Shown piece after piece: positions 48,478 through 62,139 of a stretch of DNA of 64,000 bases (positions are counted from its first letter, which is position 1; the number at the start of each line of letters is the position of its first letter). This stretch comes from Meles meles (taxonomy: Eukaryota; Chordata; Mammalia; Carnivora; Mustelidae): positions 62,001 through 126,000 of the forward strand of contig NW_025721207.1 in assembly GCF_922984935.1 (NCBI RefSeq), written 5' to 3'. Below the pieces are notes generated by a model. It made no database searches, was not told where the DNA came from, and saw nothing but the letters and a program-made list of their open reading frames with translations. A program made the position numbers and the translations under genes.

Positions 48478-51400
48478 GGTGTCGGTTGGACGATGTCCAA
48501 AGCAACGAGCTGCGCAGGGGGGCGTCCCTGGAATATGGGTGCCTGGTGACGTGGGTTCCAATTCTGTTGGGCTCTGTGGTCAGGGAAGTGAGGTCACCGC
48601 TTCCTGGGGACCCCTGCCCCGACTTCCTCCTCACACCCGAGTCCCCGAGGGCCCCTCCCCCAGCCGCTCCGTGCTCACCCCTCACCCCATGCCGCGTCCA
48701 GACAGTGGCCCCCACACATCGGACTTGTTTCGGTGGTGCTGATGGCAGCAGGCCACCGCGCTGAGCCCTGCCCGCATGCAGGGGCCCGTCGGTGTTGGGC
48801 ATGCACCCGCGTGTGCAATGGGGTGGGGGGCGGTCAGGGAGTCAGCATGGGTCTGGCTCGGGAGATCCTCCCGAGGAGACTCCCAGGTTCCCACTCACAG
48901 CTGCGTGTGTGTTCCCGTGGGTCCACGCCCTGTCCGACCCGGGGTGTGCTCAGCGTGTGCGTTTCAGCCACGTGGTCTGTGCCAGGAGGGTTCTCACGGG
49001 GATGCCGTGGCAGGAGGCAGTTCCTGGGCAGGAGCGACGGGGTTCTTCAGGAACCTCGAGACCGTCAGCGAGCATCTGTTCCCACGACGGGTCGAGGGAC
49101 TCGTCGTGGGCTGCGCGTGCGTGGGTGTGTCCCTGCGTGGGTGCGGGCGTGCACGGGGCCCGATGGGAACGGGGTTCCGGACCCGGCAGCGGCCAGGGTG
49201 TGTGTGGGGTGCTTCGGGGGATGGGACCGAGCTAGGCCAGGGCCTGGCCATCCCTGCTGAGGGGAAGGTGAGCCAGCCCACACGGAGGCCCGGCGGGCAG
49301 GAGGAGCCTTGTGGCCACGGGGCCGGCGAGCCCGGGCTGATCCTTCCTTGGCAGGACGCATGTGGGCAGCTCCGGTTCCTGCTCGGAGCCCGGGGGACCC
49401 GCGGCCCCCACGGGAGATCGTTTCTTGCGCAGCGGGAGGCCTTGTGCCCTCGGGCTCCGGGCTCCCGGGAGCACAGCTGAGGATGAGCCCATCCTCGGAG
49501 CCGCCATCCGCCGTGGGTGCGGGGGTCCTCCCACGCCGTCCCGTCCACATCTTCGTCCTTGTTGTCGGCATAGTCGATGCAGGGAGGGCGGCAGAGGGGG
49601 CCGTGGGTGAAGAGCCCGGCCTGGGAAGTGGGGCCCACACTCACGGTGCTGGGGGTTCCTCCTTCCGAGGAAGCCGGGGCAGGACTCCAGGCAGAAGCAG
49701 AGGGGGAGCTGGGGCATGGTGGCCGCCCGGTCCCTCACCGGCTGAGCGAGGTCGTGGATACCCCCAGGCCCCTCTGGTCCTTGTTTTGGACCTCAGTCCA
49801 CAGTGGGTAGCCGCTCGGTCAAGGCAGGATGGCAAGTCCGGTGCAAAGACAGCAAGCGGCCGAGACCCGGCACAGTGGGGTTGTCGGTGGAGACAAGAGG
49901 GTGCGGTGGCCAATGCTGGAGAGGGTCTCGGCCTTGGCCTCGGGGCACCGGGGCTGGCGCGGCTCTGCCTTCCGGCGGAGGCCGGCGCACGCCGCCCGCC
50001 CTCGGGCACCTGCCGCCGCGGGAGCACCTGCCCCCTCCTCTCTGCCGAGGGCTCTCTCCTGCGCCAGCCGTGCCTCCTCCCACGCCAGCCAGCGGCTGCC
50101 GGCCGTGCAGCCCGGGAGCCTGGACATCCCGACGACCACCTTCCCCCGCCAGGGGACCGAGCCCTGTGGGGGGGATGTGGTCTCCCAGTGGGCCCGAGGT
50201 CAAGGCACCCCCCCCCCGGAGCTCTCTGCCCAGCTTGGGCTCCTTGTGCCCTGTCCCCACTCAGCTCCCTGGGCCCAGGTCCTCCTCCGTTGGGGGAGCA
50301 GCCTCGGCCCGGGCTCCCCACACTGGGCCCGGGAGCGGCTCGTCCGGACCTCCTGGCCTGGCGCCTCCCTGCCTGGCCTAGGGGCACCCCGGCTGGCCTC
50401 CCGGGCTGGTCTGAGGCGACCCAGCGCCGGCAGGCTCAGGGCACTGCACCGGAGATGTCCGGGGACCCCCGAGCGAGCGCCCAGGCCTGGCCCAGCGCAC
50501 CGGGTTTGTGAGGGGCCCAGCGTTGGAGGCGGGCGTCCGCCACGGGGCACAGGGTGTGTCCTGGTCATGGCAGCCCCACGTGGTGGGTGTGGCCGTGAGG
50601 GATCCCAGAAGAGGCAGGAGACAGACACGGGGGTCGACAGGACATTGCTTCCCAAGGAGGACGACGTCAGGCTCAGAGGACCTGCGAGGTCCTTAGGAAA
50701 ACTCGGAGGCCCTGGGGATGTTGGCTGCGATGCTGTTCCTGGGGCCCAAGAGCGGTGCCCCAAAGCCCCAGTCAACACGGCCCGACGCAGTCTTTGGGGC
50801 TTCGGGGGATTGGGGCCGGTGGGCCACGAGGACGCCCAGGGCGTCACGTGGAGGACTCGATGTTTCTGGAGGCAGTGCTAAGCCTCGTTCTCTTCCGCCC
50901 TCTGTGCAGCCGGCCCCCGTGTTCCGCAGCGGATTCCAAGTGGCCATCCCGCTGCTCAACCTGAGGACCGGGCCCCGTCAGCGCCCACAGTGACCGTGAG
51001 TGCCCCGGGGACAGGGACCATGTGGTTGGGGCTGCTCCCGGATGAAGCCCCAGGGCTCAGTTCCCTGCTGGGACCCCAGAGCCTCTGCTGGGTGAGGGAG
51101 GAATGGAGGGAGTCAAGCTGGGGGAGAGGGAGGAAAGGAGGGAGGGAAAGAAGAGGAAGGCCTAGAGGGGGAGGGAGGGCAGGAGGGAGGGAAGGAAGGA
51201 CTGAGGGACTGAAGGCATGAGGGAGGGAGGCCGTGAAAGCCCAGGAGTGCGGCCCATGCCTCTGGAGTCCTTGGGTGGAGGGAGGTGCGAGGGCATCCCC
51301 GGCCAGACCCTGGATGGTGGCTCAGGGCAGGTGCATCTGTCCTCGCCGTCCTGCCCTTCCTCCTCCTGGGCCATCCTGGATGGCCTTCTGCCATCCTGGA

Positions 51401-52608
51401 CCCTGTCCACCTCCTCGTCCACCAATTGTGACTGTTCCCAGGAGCAGGGGGGGCAGGAGGGCTCTCAGGAGGGGCTTCCCGGATCCGGTGCCCCGGAGGA
51501 GACTGGGACGGTTAGCTCCAGGACGTTGTCACCTGAGCACTGGGACCGAGGACGGCGTCCACGTCCCTGGGCATGAGCGCTCCCCGACTGCCTCACCCTG
51601 CTCTCTCCCTTCTGGCGTGAAACACCGTGCCAGAGGTGGCGGGCTGAGTCCCCGGACAAGCACTGCTAGGTGATGGGTGCCCCTGCGGGCTGGGATGGGT
51701 GCTGCCCGCTGTGGTCCCAGACAGGGGTGCCCGTCCCCCTTCTCTCCGGGGGACGTGCCCTGGACCTCCGTGTCGGCACGTTCTCCCCAGGGCTGCTGGT
51801 CCTCAGGCCAGACACCGGCCGGTCTGAGGGGGACGCGCGCTGCCTCCGTAGGGTTTCCTTGGCCAGAGGCCTTCCCGGGGAGCTCCCGCATCGCTGACAC
51901 GGGCTCCCCGCGTGGCCTGTCCGCCGCCGGCCCCCCGCACCCCCCTCCCCATCCACCTGGCATGCTTTCGGTCTGTGTCGTTGTGGGACCCGGTGCCTTG
52001 GAGCCTGGGGGGCACCAGAGGCCGGGGAGAGCTTTCTCTGGCCTTGGGTTGTGAGCGATGGGTATGCCGTGTGGGGTGTGTCTTCCAGCTGTGTGCCTCG
52101 CCCTGGTGTGTGTGCAGGCCCCGGGAGGAAGCTGCCGGGTCGCATCTGGGGTCAGGCTGTGGTGTCCCGGCGGGAACAGGGGTCACGGCCCCGACCTTGG
52201 ACCCCTCTGCACTCAAGGGGCCTCCGTGATCCCGTCTCCTCTAGAACCCTTCGGGGTTTTCGGTATGGCAGGGGGCAAGTTCCATGTCCAAGACGCCCAG
52301 GACAAAACCCAGTCCCCTTTGAAAAGAGGTGGGCAGACACCCGGGCACCTCCAGAGTGATCCCCCTCCCAGAAACGTCCAGAACAGGGGAAGGAAGGGAG
52401 AGAGAAATCAGCTGAGGCGTGGCGAGGGGCCGGACTGGGGGAGCAATGGGCAGGGAGGGCTTGGGCTCAGGGTCCCCTTCGGGGAAGGAGTTGTTCCACA
52501 GCGATGTTCTGGGCTGTTGGGGGCGGTGGGGGGGGGCGGGTGGGGCGGCGCCGCCGGGGACGGACTTAGGGTTGAGCACGGGTTCCACGGAAAAACGATG
52601 CATTTTAT

Positions 52609-55155
52609 TTAAAAGAGATAGGCGAGAGCGTCGAGGGCATGCAAAGCTAGGATGATGGTGAGACCGAAGCAGAGAGAAAGAACCCAGGCGGAGGGGATGA
52701 ACCGTGGCGGCGGGCCATCGGGGTCGGGGCATGGAACAGAGGGTACCCGTCCAGGGAGCTCTCCCCGCAGGGCGGGGGCCTCTGGATGGAGCTCTGGGAG
52801 CCCCGCAGGAGCAGGTGTAGGGGCAGGTGTTGGGACAGGGGCCGGCACAGGAGCTGGGCCTGGTGCAAGAGCTGGGACCGGGGCAGGAGCAGGAGCAAGG
52901 GGACGGAAAGGGTCAGCAGGAGCGGCCGCTGCAGCATGCAGGGCTGGAGCTGGGTCAGGGCCAGGAAGAGGAGTGCAGGCAGGGCCAGGGGAAAGGGCAG
53001 GAGCAAGGGGCAGGAGCTGGGTGTGGGGCTGGAACAGGTGTCCGGTGGGAACAGGGAGAGGCAGGGGAAGAGACAGTGGCCCTGTGAGGGGCAAAGGGAG
53101 GGGCAGCGGTCCTGGCCGAGGCCGGGGAAGCGGCAGGGCCTGGGTGTGGAGCAGCAAGAGGGACCCAGGCAGGAGCAGGAGAAGGGGCAGGAGCAGGGGC
53201 AGGACCTGGGTCTCGGGCAGGAACAGGGGCCCAGGCAGGGAGAGGCGAAGACAGAGGGGCCCTGAGAGGGGCAAGGGAAGGGCCAGTGGTCCTTGGAGGG
53301 GCAGGGGAAGGGGGTGGGCAAGCGGCAGGGGCAGGGGCAGGAGCAGGAGGACGGGTGGGGTCTGGAGCAGGAACAGGGACCCAGGGAGGAACACGGGAAG
53401 GGGCAGTCTTCCAGGCAGGGAAAGGGGCAGGGGCAGGAAGAGGTGCAGGACATGCGTGTGGGGCAGGAATCGGGGCAGAGGCAATGGCATGGGCATGGGC
53501 AGGGGCAGGGCCAGGGGCAGGGGCAGGGGCAGGATCCCGGGTAGGAACTGGGCCTGGGGCAGGAAGGAGGGCAGAGGCAGGGGCAGGGGAGTGGCCAGTG
53601 GTCCTGGCGGGGTTTGGAGAAGGGGCAGGAGCTGGGTCTGGGGCAGGAGCAGGGTCACAGGCAGGTGAAGGGGTAGGGGTCCTGGCAGGGGCAGAGGCAG
53701 GGGCAGGCCAAGGGGCAGGGATCCTGGCAGGGGCAAGGGAAGGGGCGGTGGAAGGGGCTGGAGCTGGGAGAGGTGTCCCGGCGATGGCTGGCGCAGGATC
53801 CAGGGCCCGAGCCGGGACTGGGTCAGGATCAGGGGTACAGGCGGGGACAGGGGAGGTGTCCGTGGCCTGGGTCGGGGCAGGCGAAGGGGCAGGATCAGAT
53901 ACACGAGCTGGGTGTGGGGCAAGAAGAAGGGCAGAGGCACGGGCAGGGGAAGGGGCAGCAGCTGTCTCCGTGGCAGGCGAAGGGGCAGGGGCCAGGCAAG
54001 GAGAATCAGTCCTTGCAGGGGCTGGGGCAGGGGCTGGGTGTGGGGCAGTAAGAGGGGCGCAGGCCGGGGAAGGGGCCGTGGCCAAGGCCGGGGCAGGGGA
54101 CGGGGCAGGGGCAGCGGCAGGGTTTGCAGCTGGGTCAGGTGCGGTGGTGCTGGCTGGTGCAGGATGCAGGGCAGGACCTGGGCCTGTGGCAGGATGAGGG
54201 GCCCGGGCGGGGACGGGGGAAGGCGCAGGATCCTGAGAGGAGCAGGAGCAGGAGCACGGCCTGGGGCAGGAGCAGGCCGCAGCTCTTCCTGGGCAGCGTC
54301 AGGCTCCGCGGGGCCCGGTTCCTGGTCACCTGCTGGCGGCGGGTCCCCGGCTGAGGAGGCGGCAGGCACCGTCTCCCAATCCCCAGCTCCTGCTGATGTC
54401 AGGAGGGGCCCGAGCTCCTTGCCAGGAGCAGCTGTGAGAGGAGAGAAGGTCCCGCGCTTGCCTGCCTCTGCATGTGCCTTGGCGCCCCCAGGACCCAGGC
54501 GGGGCGTCGCGGAGAGGCCGCAGCCAGGGAAGGAACCCTCAGCGGGATGGCTCCCCGAGGGCAGTGTCCCCGCTGGGTGCTCTGAGCCCAGTCCTTGCTC
54601 CTGGCCCCGCACCAGCCTGTGGGGCTTGTCCCTGTGGGCCCAGCACCGACCGGTCCCCGCACACACCCAGGCACCCAGCCCCGCCCCGCCTTCTCACCCT
54701 GGGGCTCGGCTTCCGCAGGTGGCCTGGCAGGCTCGGAAGCCTTTCCTGGGCCTGCGGACTCCTGGGTCAGGGAGGAGGTGGTGGCCGCCTGCCTCGTCTC
54801 TTCCTCCGTGGCCTTCTGCCAAGACAGGGACCGGTCGCTGGCCCGGAGCCATCCCAGCCCCGCCCGGCCGACCCCACTCTCCTCTTGCCCGGTCCCCCTG
54901 CTGCTCCCACATGGGCCCCAGACCTGTGCCTGCCCAGCCCTACCCCCGGTCCCGGGACCCACACCTGCAGGGCTCTGGGGATCGACCCTGGCCAGGAGCT
55001 CACATCCCCCACACCTGTCCCACCCAGCCAGCCTTCACCTTGACCGCGACCTGCCCACCGGGCATCTTAGCCCTCATCCACCTGCTCCTGCTCAGGAAGG
55101 CCCCACCGCACGTGAGCCCTCCCTCCAGACACATACCTGCACAGGCACGCTCTCA

Positions 55156-55189
<34 letters not shown>

Positions 55190-55426
55190 GACACTTACAC
55201 ACACAAGCCCAGCAGTTGAGGGGACCCGTGGCTGCGCCCGTCGATGCGAGCGTGTGGGGCTGGGCGGCCGGCTCTGGCCTCCCGGTGTCACCTTAGTCTC
55301 CTTTCGGCCGAAAGGCCAGAGGCGTCAGGCAGCCCTGAGAGGACCTCCAGAGCGCGGGGAAGTGGTAGCCGGGCGCGCTGTCCTCCGTCTCCACCGTCCC
55401 GAGTTTGGGAGGCAGCATGCGAACAT
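52609..55426 (-). pseudogene. Array gene, unit 8 copy; exon 1 nonsense
   Basis: Exons would be 55426-55292, 54815-54698 and 54431-52609. Codon 34 of exon 1 is TGA (55327-55325) where other copies have CGA for Arg, a CpG-type C-to-T change. A Phe-to-Leu change sits just before it. Exons 2 and 3 stay fully open. Exon 3 carries LFLPETQ (shared with unit 9) and LPELHPEAP (private). The exon 2 acceptor reads CTTGGCAG instead of CTTTGCAG, still usable. It would make only 33 residues from this ATG. A downstream start or alternative first exon could still use exons 2-3. Confidence 0.55.
55158..55187 (+). repeat. (CA)15 microsatellite, unit 8
   Basis: 30 bp. The flank upstream reads 'gtgagccctccctcc', as in unit 9. 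Confidence 0.95.
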
Positions 55427-58400
55427 GGTGTCGGTTGGACGATGTCCAAAGCAACGAGCTGCGCAGGGGGGCGTCCCTGGAATGTGGGTGCCTGGTGACG
55501 TGGGTTCCAATTCTGTTGGGCTCTGTGGTCAGGGAAGTGAAGTCACCGCTTCCTGGGGACCCCTGCCCCGACTTCCTCCTCACACCCGAGTCCCCAAGGG
55601 CCCCTCCCCCAGCCGCTCCGTGCTCACCCCTCACCCCATGCCGCGTCCAGACAGTGGCCCCCACACATCGGACTTGTTTCGGTGGTGCTGACGGCAGCAG
55701 GCCACCGCGCTGAGCCCTGCCCGCATGCAGGGGCCCGTCGGTGTTGGGCATGCACCCGCGTGTGCAATGGGGTGGGGGGCGGTCAGGGAGTCAGCATGGG
55801 TCCGGCTCGGCAGATCCTCCCGAGGAGACTCCCAGGTTCCCACTCACAGCTGCGTGTGTGTTCCCGTGGGTCCACGCCCTGTCCGACCCGGGGTGTGCTC
55901 CGCGTGTGCGTTTCAGCCACGTGGTCTGTGCCAGGAGGGTTCTCACGGGGATGCCGTCGCAGGAGGCAGTTCCTGGGCAGGAGCGACGGGGTTCTTCAGG
56001 AACCTCGAGACCGTCAGCGAGCATCTGTTCCCACGACGGGTCGAGGGACTCGTCGTGGGCTGCGCGTGCGTGGGTGTGTCCCTGCGTGGGTGCGGGCGTG
56101 CACGGGGCCCGATGGGAACGGGGTTCCGGACCCGGCAGCGGCCAGGGTGTGTGTGGGGTGCTTCGGGGGAGGGGACCGAGCTAGGCCAGGGCCTGGCCAT
56201 CCCTGCTGAGGGGAAGGTGAACCAGCCCACACGGAGGACCGGCGGGCAGGAGGAGCCTTGTGGCCACGGGGCCGGCGAGCCCGGGCTGATCCTTCCTTGG
56301 CAGGACGCATGTGGGCAGCTCCGGTTCCTGCTCGGAGCCCGGGGGACCCGCGGCTCCCACGGGAGATCGTTTCTTGTGCAGCGGGAGGCCTTGTGCCCTC
56401 GGGCTCCGGGCTCCCGGGAGCACAGCTGAGGATGAGCCCATCCTCGGAGCCGCCATCCGCCGTGGGTGCGGGGGTCCTCCCACGCCGTACCGTCCACTTC
56501 TTCGGCCTTGTTGTCGGCATAGTCGATGCAGGGAGGGCGGCAGTGGGGGCCGTGGGTGAAGAGCCCGCCGTGGGAAGAGGGGCCCAAACTCACGGTGCTG
56601 GGGGTTCCTCCTTCCGAGGAAGCCGGGGCAGGACTCCAGGCAGAAGCAGAGGGGGAGCTGGGGCATGGTGGCCGCCCGGTCCCTCACCGGCTGAGCGAGG
56701 TCGTGGATACCCCCAGGCCCCTCTGGTCCTTGTTTTGGACCTCAGTCCACAGAGGGTAGCCGCTCGGTCAAGGCAGGATGGCAAGTGCGGTGCAAAGACA
56801 GCAAGCGGCCGAGACCCGGCACAGTGGGGTTGTCGGTGGAGACAAGAGGGTGCGGTGGCCAATGCTGGAGAGGGTCTCGGCCTAGGCCTCGGGGCACCGG
56901 GGCTGGCGTGGCTCTGCCTTCCGGCGGAGGCCGGCGCGCGCCGCCCACCCTCGGGCACCTGCCGCCGCGGGAGCACCTGCCCCCTCCTCTCTGCCGAGGG
57001 CTCTCTCCTGCGCCAGCCGTGCCTCCTCCCACTCCAGCCAGCGGCTGCCGGCCGTGCAGCCCGGGAGCCTGGACATCCCGACGACCACCTTCCCCCGCCA
57101 GGGGACCGAGCCCTGTGGGGGGGATGTGGTCTCCCAGTGGGCCGGAGGTCAAGCCCCCCCCCCCCGGAGCTCTCTGCCCAGCTTGGGCTCATTGTGCCCT
57201 GTCCCCACTCAGCTCCCTGGGCCCAGGTCCTCCTCCGTTGGGGGAGCAGCCTCGGCCCGGGCTCCCCACACTGGGACCGGGAGCGGCTCGTCCGGATCTC
57301 CTGGCCAGGCGCCTCCCTGCCTGGCCTAGGGGCCCCCCGGCTGGCCTCCCGGGCTGGTCTGAGGCGACCCAGCACCGGCAGTCTCAGGGCACTGCACCGG
57401 AGATGTCGGGGACCCCCGAGCGAACGCCCAGGCCTGGCCCAGCGCACCGGGCTTGTGAGGGGCCCAGCGCTGGAGGCGGGCGTCCCGCCACGGGGCACGG
57501 GGTGTGTCCTGGTCATGGCGGCCCCACGTGGTGGGTGTGGCCCCTGAGGGATCCCAGAAGAGGCAGGAGACAGACACGGGTGTCGACAGGACATTGCTTC
57601 CCAAGGAGGACGACGTCAGGCTCAGAGGACCTGCGAGGTCCTTAGGAAAACTCGGAGGCCCTGGGGATGTTGGCTGCGATGCTGTTCCTGGGGCCCAAGA
57701 GCGGTGCCCCAAAGCCCCAGTCAAAACGGACCGACGCAGTCTTTGGGGCTTCGGGGGATCGGGGCCGGCAGGCCATGAGGACGCCCAGGTCGTCACGTGG
57801 AGGACTCGATGTTTCTGGAGGCAGTGCTAAGCCTCGTTCTCTTCCGCCCTCTGTGCAGCCGGCCCCCGTGTTCCGCAGCGGATTCCAAGTGGCCATCCCG
57901 CTGCTCAACCTGAGGACCGGGCCCCGTCAGCGCCCACAGTGACCGTGAGTGCCCCGGGGACAGGGACCATGTGGTTGGGGTTGCTCCCGGATGAAGCCCC
58001 AGGGCTCAGTTCCCTGCTGGGACCCCAGAGCCTCTGCTGGGTGAGGGAGGAATGGAGGGAGTCAAGCTGGGGGAGAGGGAGGAAAGGAGGGAGGGAAAGA
58101 AGAGGAAGGCCTAGAGGGGGAGGGAGGGCAGGAGGGAGGGAAGGAAGGACTGAGGGACTGAAGGCATGAGGGAGGGAGGCCGTGAAAGCCCAGGAGTGCG
58201 GCCCATGCCTCTGGAGTCCTTGGGTGGAGGGAGGTGCGAGGGCGTCCCCGGCCAGACCCTGGATGGTGGCTCAGGGCAGGTGCATCTGTCCTCGCCGTCC
58301 TGCCCTTCCTCCTCCTGGGCCATCCTGGATGGCCTTCTGCCATCCTGGACCCTGTCCACCTCCTCGTCCACCAATTGTGACTGTTCCCAGGAGCAGGGTG

Positions 58401-59558
58401 GGCAGGAGGGCTCTCAGGAGGGGCTTCCCGGATCCGGTGCCCCGGAGGAGACTGGGACGGTTAGCTCCAGGACGTTGTCACCTGAGCACTGGGACCGAGG
58501 ACGGCGTCCACGTCCCTGGGCATGAGCGCTCCCCGACTGTCTCACCCTGCTCTCTCCCTTCTGGCGGGAAACACCGTGCCAGAGGTGGCGGGCTGAGTCC
58601 CCGGACGAGCACTGCTAGGTGATGGGTGCCCCTGCGGGCTGGGATGGGTGCTGCCCGCTGTGGTCCCAGACAGGGGTGCCCGTCCCCCTTCTCTCCGGGG
58701 GACGTGCCCTGGACCTCCGTGTCGGCACGTTCTCCCCAGGGCTGCTGGTCCTCAGGCCAGACACCGGCCGGTCTGAGGGGGACGCGCGCTGCCTCCGTAG
58801 GGTTTCCTTGGCAAGAGGCCTTCCCGGGGAGCTCCCGCATCGCTGACACGGGCTCCCCGCGTGGCCTGTCCGCCGCCGGCCCCCCGCACCCCCCTCCCCA
58901 TCCACCTGGCATGCTTTCGGTCTGTGTCGTTGTGGGACCCGGTGCCTTGGAGCCTGGGGGGCACCAGAGGCCGGGGAGAGCTTTCTCTGGCCTTGGGTTG
59001 TGAGCGATGGGTATGCCGTGTGGGGCGTGTCTTCCAGCTGTGTGCCTCGCCCTGGTGTGTGTGCAGGCCCCAGGAGGAAGCTGCCGGGTCGCATCTGGGG
59101 TCAGGCTGTGGTGTCCCGGCGGGAACAGGGGTCACGGCCTCGACCTTGGACCCCTCTGCACTCAAGGGGCCTCCGTGATCCCGTCTCCTCTAGAACCCTT
59201 CGGGGTTTTCGGTATGGCAGGGGGCAAGTTCCATGTCCAAGACGCCCAGGACAAAACCCAGTCCCCTTTGAAAAGAGGTGGGCAGACACCCGGGCACCTC
59301 CAGAGTGATCCCCCTCCCAGAAACGTCCAGAACAGGGGAAGGAAGGGAGAGAGAAATCAGCTGAGGCGTGGCGAGGGGCCGGACTGGGGGAGCAATGGGC
59401 AGGGAGGGCTTGGGCTCAGGGTCCCCTTCGGGGAAGGAGTTGTTCCACAGCGATGTTCTGGGCTGTTGGGGTCGGTGGGAGGGGGCGGGGGGGGGCGGCG
59501 CCGCAGGGGACGGACTTAGGGTTGAGCACGGGTTCCACGGAAAAACGATGCATTTTAT

Positions 59559-62105
59559 TTAAAAGAGATAGGCGAGAGCGTCGAGGGCATGCAAAGCTAG
59601 GATGACGGTGAGACCGAAGCAGAGAGAAAGAACCCAGGCGGAGGGGATGAACCGTGGCGGCGGGCCATCGGGGTCGGGGCATGGAACGGAGGGTACCCGT
59701 CCAGGGAGCTCTCCCCGCAGGGCGGGGGCCTCTGGATGGGGCTCTGGGAGCCCCGCAGGAGCAGGTGTAGGGGCAGGTGTTGGGACAGGGGCCGGCACAG
59801 GAGCTGGGCCTGGTGCAAGAGCTGGGACCGGGGCAGGAGGAGGAGCAAGGGGACGGAAAGGGTCAGCAGGAGCGGCCGCTGCAGCATGCAGGGCTGGAGC
59901 TGGGTCAGGGCCAGGAAGAGGAGTGCAGGCAGGGCCAGGGGAAAGGGCAGGAGCAAGGGGCAGGAGCTGGGTGTGGGGCTGGAACAGGTGTCCGGTGGGA
60001 ACAGGGAGAGGCAGGGGAAGAGACAGTGGCCCTGTGAGGGGCAAAGGGAGGGGCAGCGGTCCTGGCCGAGGCCGGGGAAGCGGCAGGGCCTGGGTGTGGA
60101 GCAGCAAGAGGGACCCAGGCAGGAGCAGGAGAAGGGGCAGGAGCAGGGGCAGGACCTGGGTCTCGGGCAGGAACAGGGGCCCAGGCAGGGAGAGGCGAAG
60201 ACAGAGGGGCCCTGAGAGGGGCAAGGGAAGGGCCAGTGGTCCTTGGAGGGGCAGGGGAAGGGGGTGGGCAAGCGGCAGGGGCAGGGGCAGGAGCAGGAGG
60301 ACGGGTGGGGTCTGGAGCAGGAACAGGGACCCAGGGAGGAACACGGGAAGGGGCAGTCTTCCAGGCAGGGAAAGGGGCAGGGGCAGGAAGAGGTGCAGGA
60401 CATGCGTGTGGGGCAGGAATCGGGGCAGAGGCAATGGCATGGGCATGGGCAGGGGCAGGGCCAGGGGCAGGGGCAGGGGCAGGATCCCGGGTAGGAACTG
60501 GGCCTGGGGCAGGAAGGAGGGCAGAGGCAGGGGCAGGGGAGTGGCCAGTGGTCCTGGCGGGGTTTGGAGAAGGGGCAGGAGCTGGGTCTGGGGCAGGAGC
60601 AGGGTCACAGGCAGGTGAAGGGGTAGGGGTCCTGGCAGGGGCAGAGGCAGGGGCAGGCCAAGGGGCAGGGATCCTGGCAGGGGCAAGGGAAGGGGCCGTG
60701 GAAGGGGCTGGAGCTGGGAGAGGTGTCCCGGCGATGGCTGGCGCAGGATCCAGGGCCCGAGCCGGGACTGGGTCAGGATCAGGGGTACAGGCGGGGACAG
60801 GGGAGGTGTCCGTGGCCTGGGTCGGGGCAGGCGAAGGGGCAGGATCAGATACACGAGCTGGGTGTGGGGCAAGAAGAAGGGCAGAGGCACGGGCAGGGGA
60901 AGGGGCAGCAGCTGTCTCCGTGGCAGGCGAAGGGGCAGGGGCCAGGCAAGGAGAATCAGTCCTTGCAGGGGCTGGGGCAGGGGCTGGGTGTGGGGCAGTA
61001 AGAGGGGCGCAGGCCGGGGAAGGGGCCGTGGCCAAGGCCGGGGCAGGGGACGGGGCAGGGGCAGCGGCAGGGTTTGCAGCTGGGTCAGGTGCGGTGGTGC
61101 TGGCTGGTGCAGGATGCAGGGCAGGACCTGGGCCTGTGGCAGGATGAGGGGCCCGGGCAGGGACGGGGGAAGGCGCAGGATCCTGAGAGGAGCAGGAGCA
61201 GGAGCACGGCCTGGGGCAGGAGCAGGCCGCAGCTCTTCCTGGGCAGCGTCAGGCTCCGCGGGGCCCGGTTCCTGGTCACCTGCTGGCGGCGGGTCCCCGG
61301 CTGAGGAGGCGGCAGGCACCGTCTCCCAATCCCCAGCTCCTGCTGATGTCAGGAGGGGCCCGAGCTCCTTGCCAGGAGCAGCTGTGAGAGGAGAGAAGGT
61401 CCCGCGCTTGCCTGCCTCTGCATGTGCCTTGGCGCCCCCAGGACCCAGGCGGGGCGTCGCGGAGAGGCCGCAGCCAGGGAAGGAACCCTCAGCGGGATGG
61501 CTCCCCGAGGGCAGTGTCCCCGCTGGGTGCTCTGAGCCCAGTCCTTGCTCCTGGCCCCGCACCAGCCTGTGGGGCTTGTCCCTGTGGGCCCAGCACCGAC
61601 CCGTCCCCGCACACACCCAGGCACCCAGCCCCGCCCCGCCTTCTCACCCTGGGGCTCGGCTTCCGCAGGTGGCCTGGCAGGCTCGGAAGCCTTTCCTGGG
61701 CCTGCGGACTCCTGGGTCAGGGAGGAGGTGGTGGCCGCCTGCCTCGTCTCTTCCTCCGTGGCCTTCTGCAAAGACAGGGACCGGTCGCTGGCCCGGAGCC
61801 ATCCCAGCCCCGCCCGGCCGACCCCACTCTCCTCTTGCCCGGTCCCCCTGCTGCTCCCACATGGGCCCCAGACCTGTGCCTGCCCAGCCCTACCCCCGGT
61901 CCCGGGACCCACACCTGCAGGGCTCTGGGGATCGACCCTGGCCAGGAGCTCACATCCCCCACACCTGTCCCACCCAGCCAGCCTTCACCTTGACCGCGAC
62001 CTGCCCACCGGGCATCTTAGCCCTCATCCACCTGCTCCTGCTCAGGAAGGCCCCACCGCACGTGAGCCCTCCCTCCAGACACATACCTGCACAGGCACGC
62101 TCTCA

Positions 62106-62139
<34 letters not shown>

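Larger units (their letters stand above)
45633..52603. repeat. Array unit 7 (6971 bp, longest)
   Basis: Complete copy. It has the longest CA run (52 bp). Private changes include 'gcagtgctgg' near 45968 (synonymous in the predicted protein), 'ggaatatggg' near 48531 and 'gggtctggctc' near 48850. Confidence 0.95.
52604..59553. repeat. Array unit 8 (6950 bp, divergent subtype)
   Basis: Complete copy. Exon 1 onward belongs to a subtype shared with unit 9: 'ggcgtcaggcagccctgaga' at 55322-55341, 'gctgacggcagc' near 55688 and 'ggtgaaccagcc' near 56216. Substitutions are clearly denser between about 56474 and 57800. They include a lost base in 'atgtcggggacc' near 57403, an inserted C near 57484 and 'ggcccctgaggg' near 57540. 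Confidence 0.95.
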
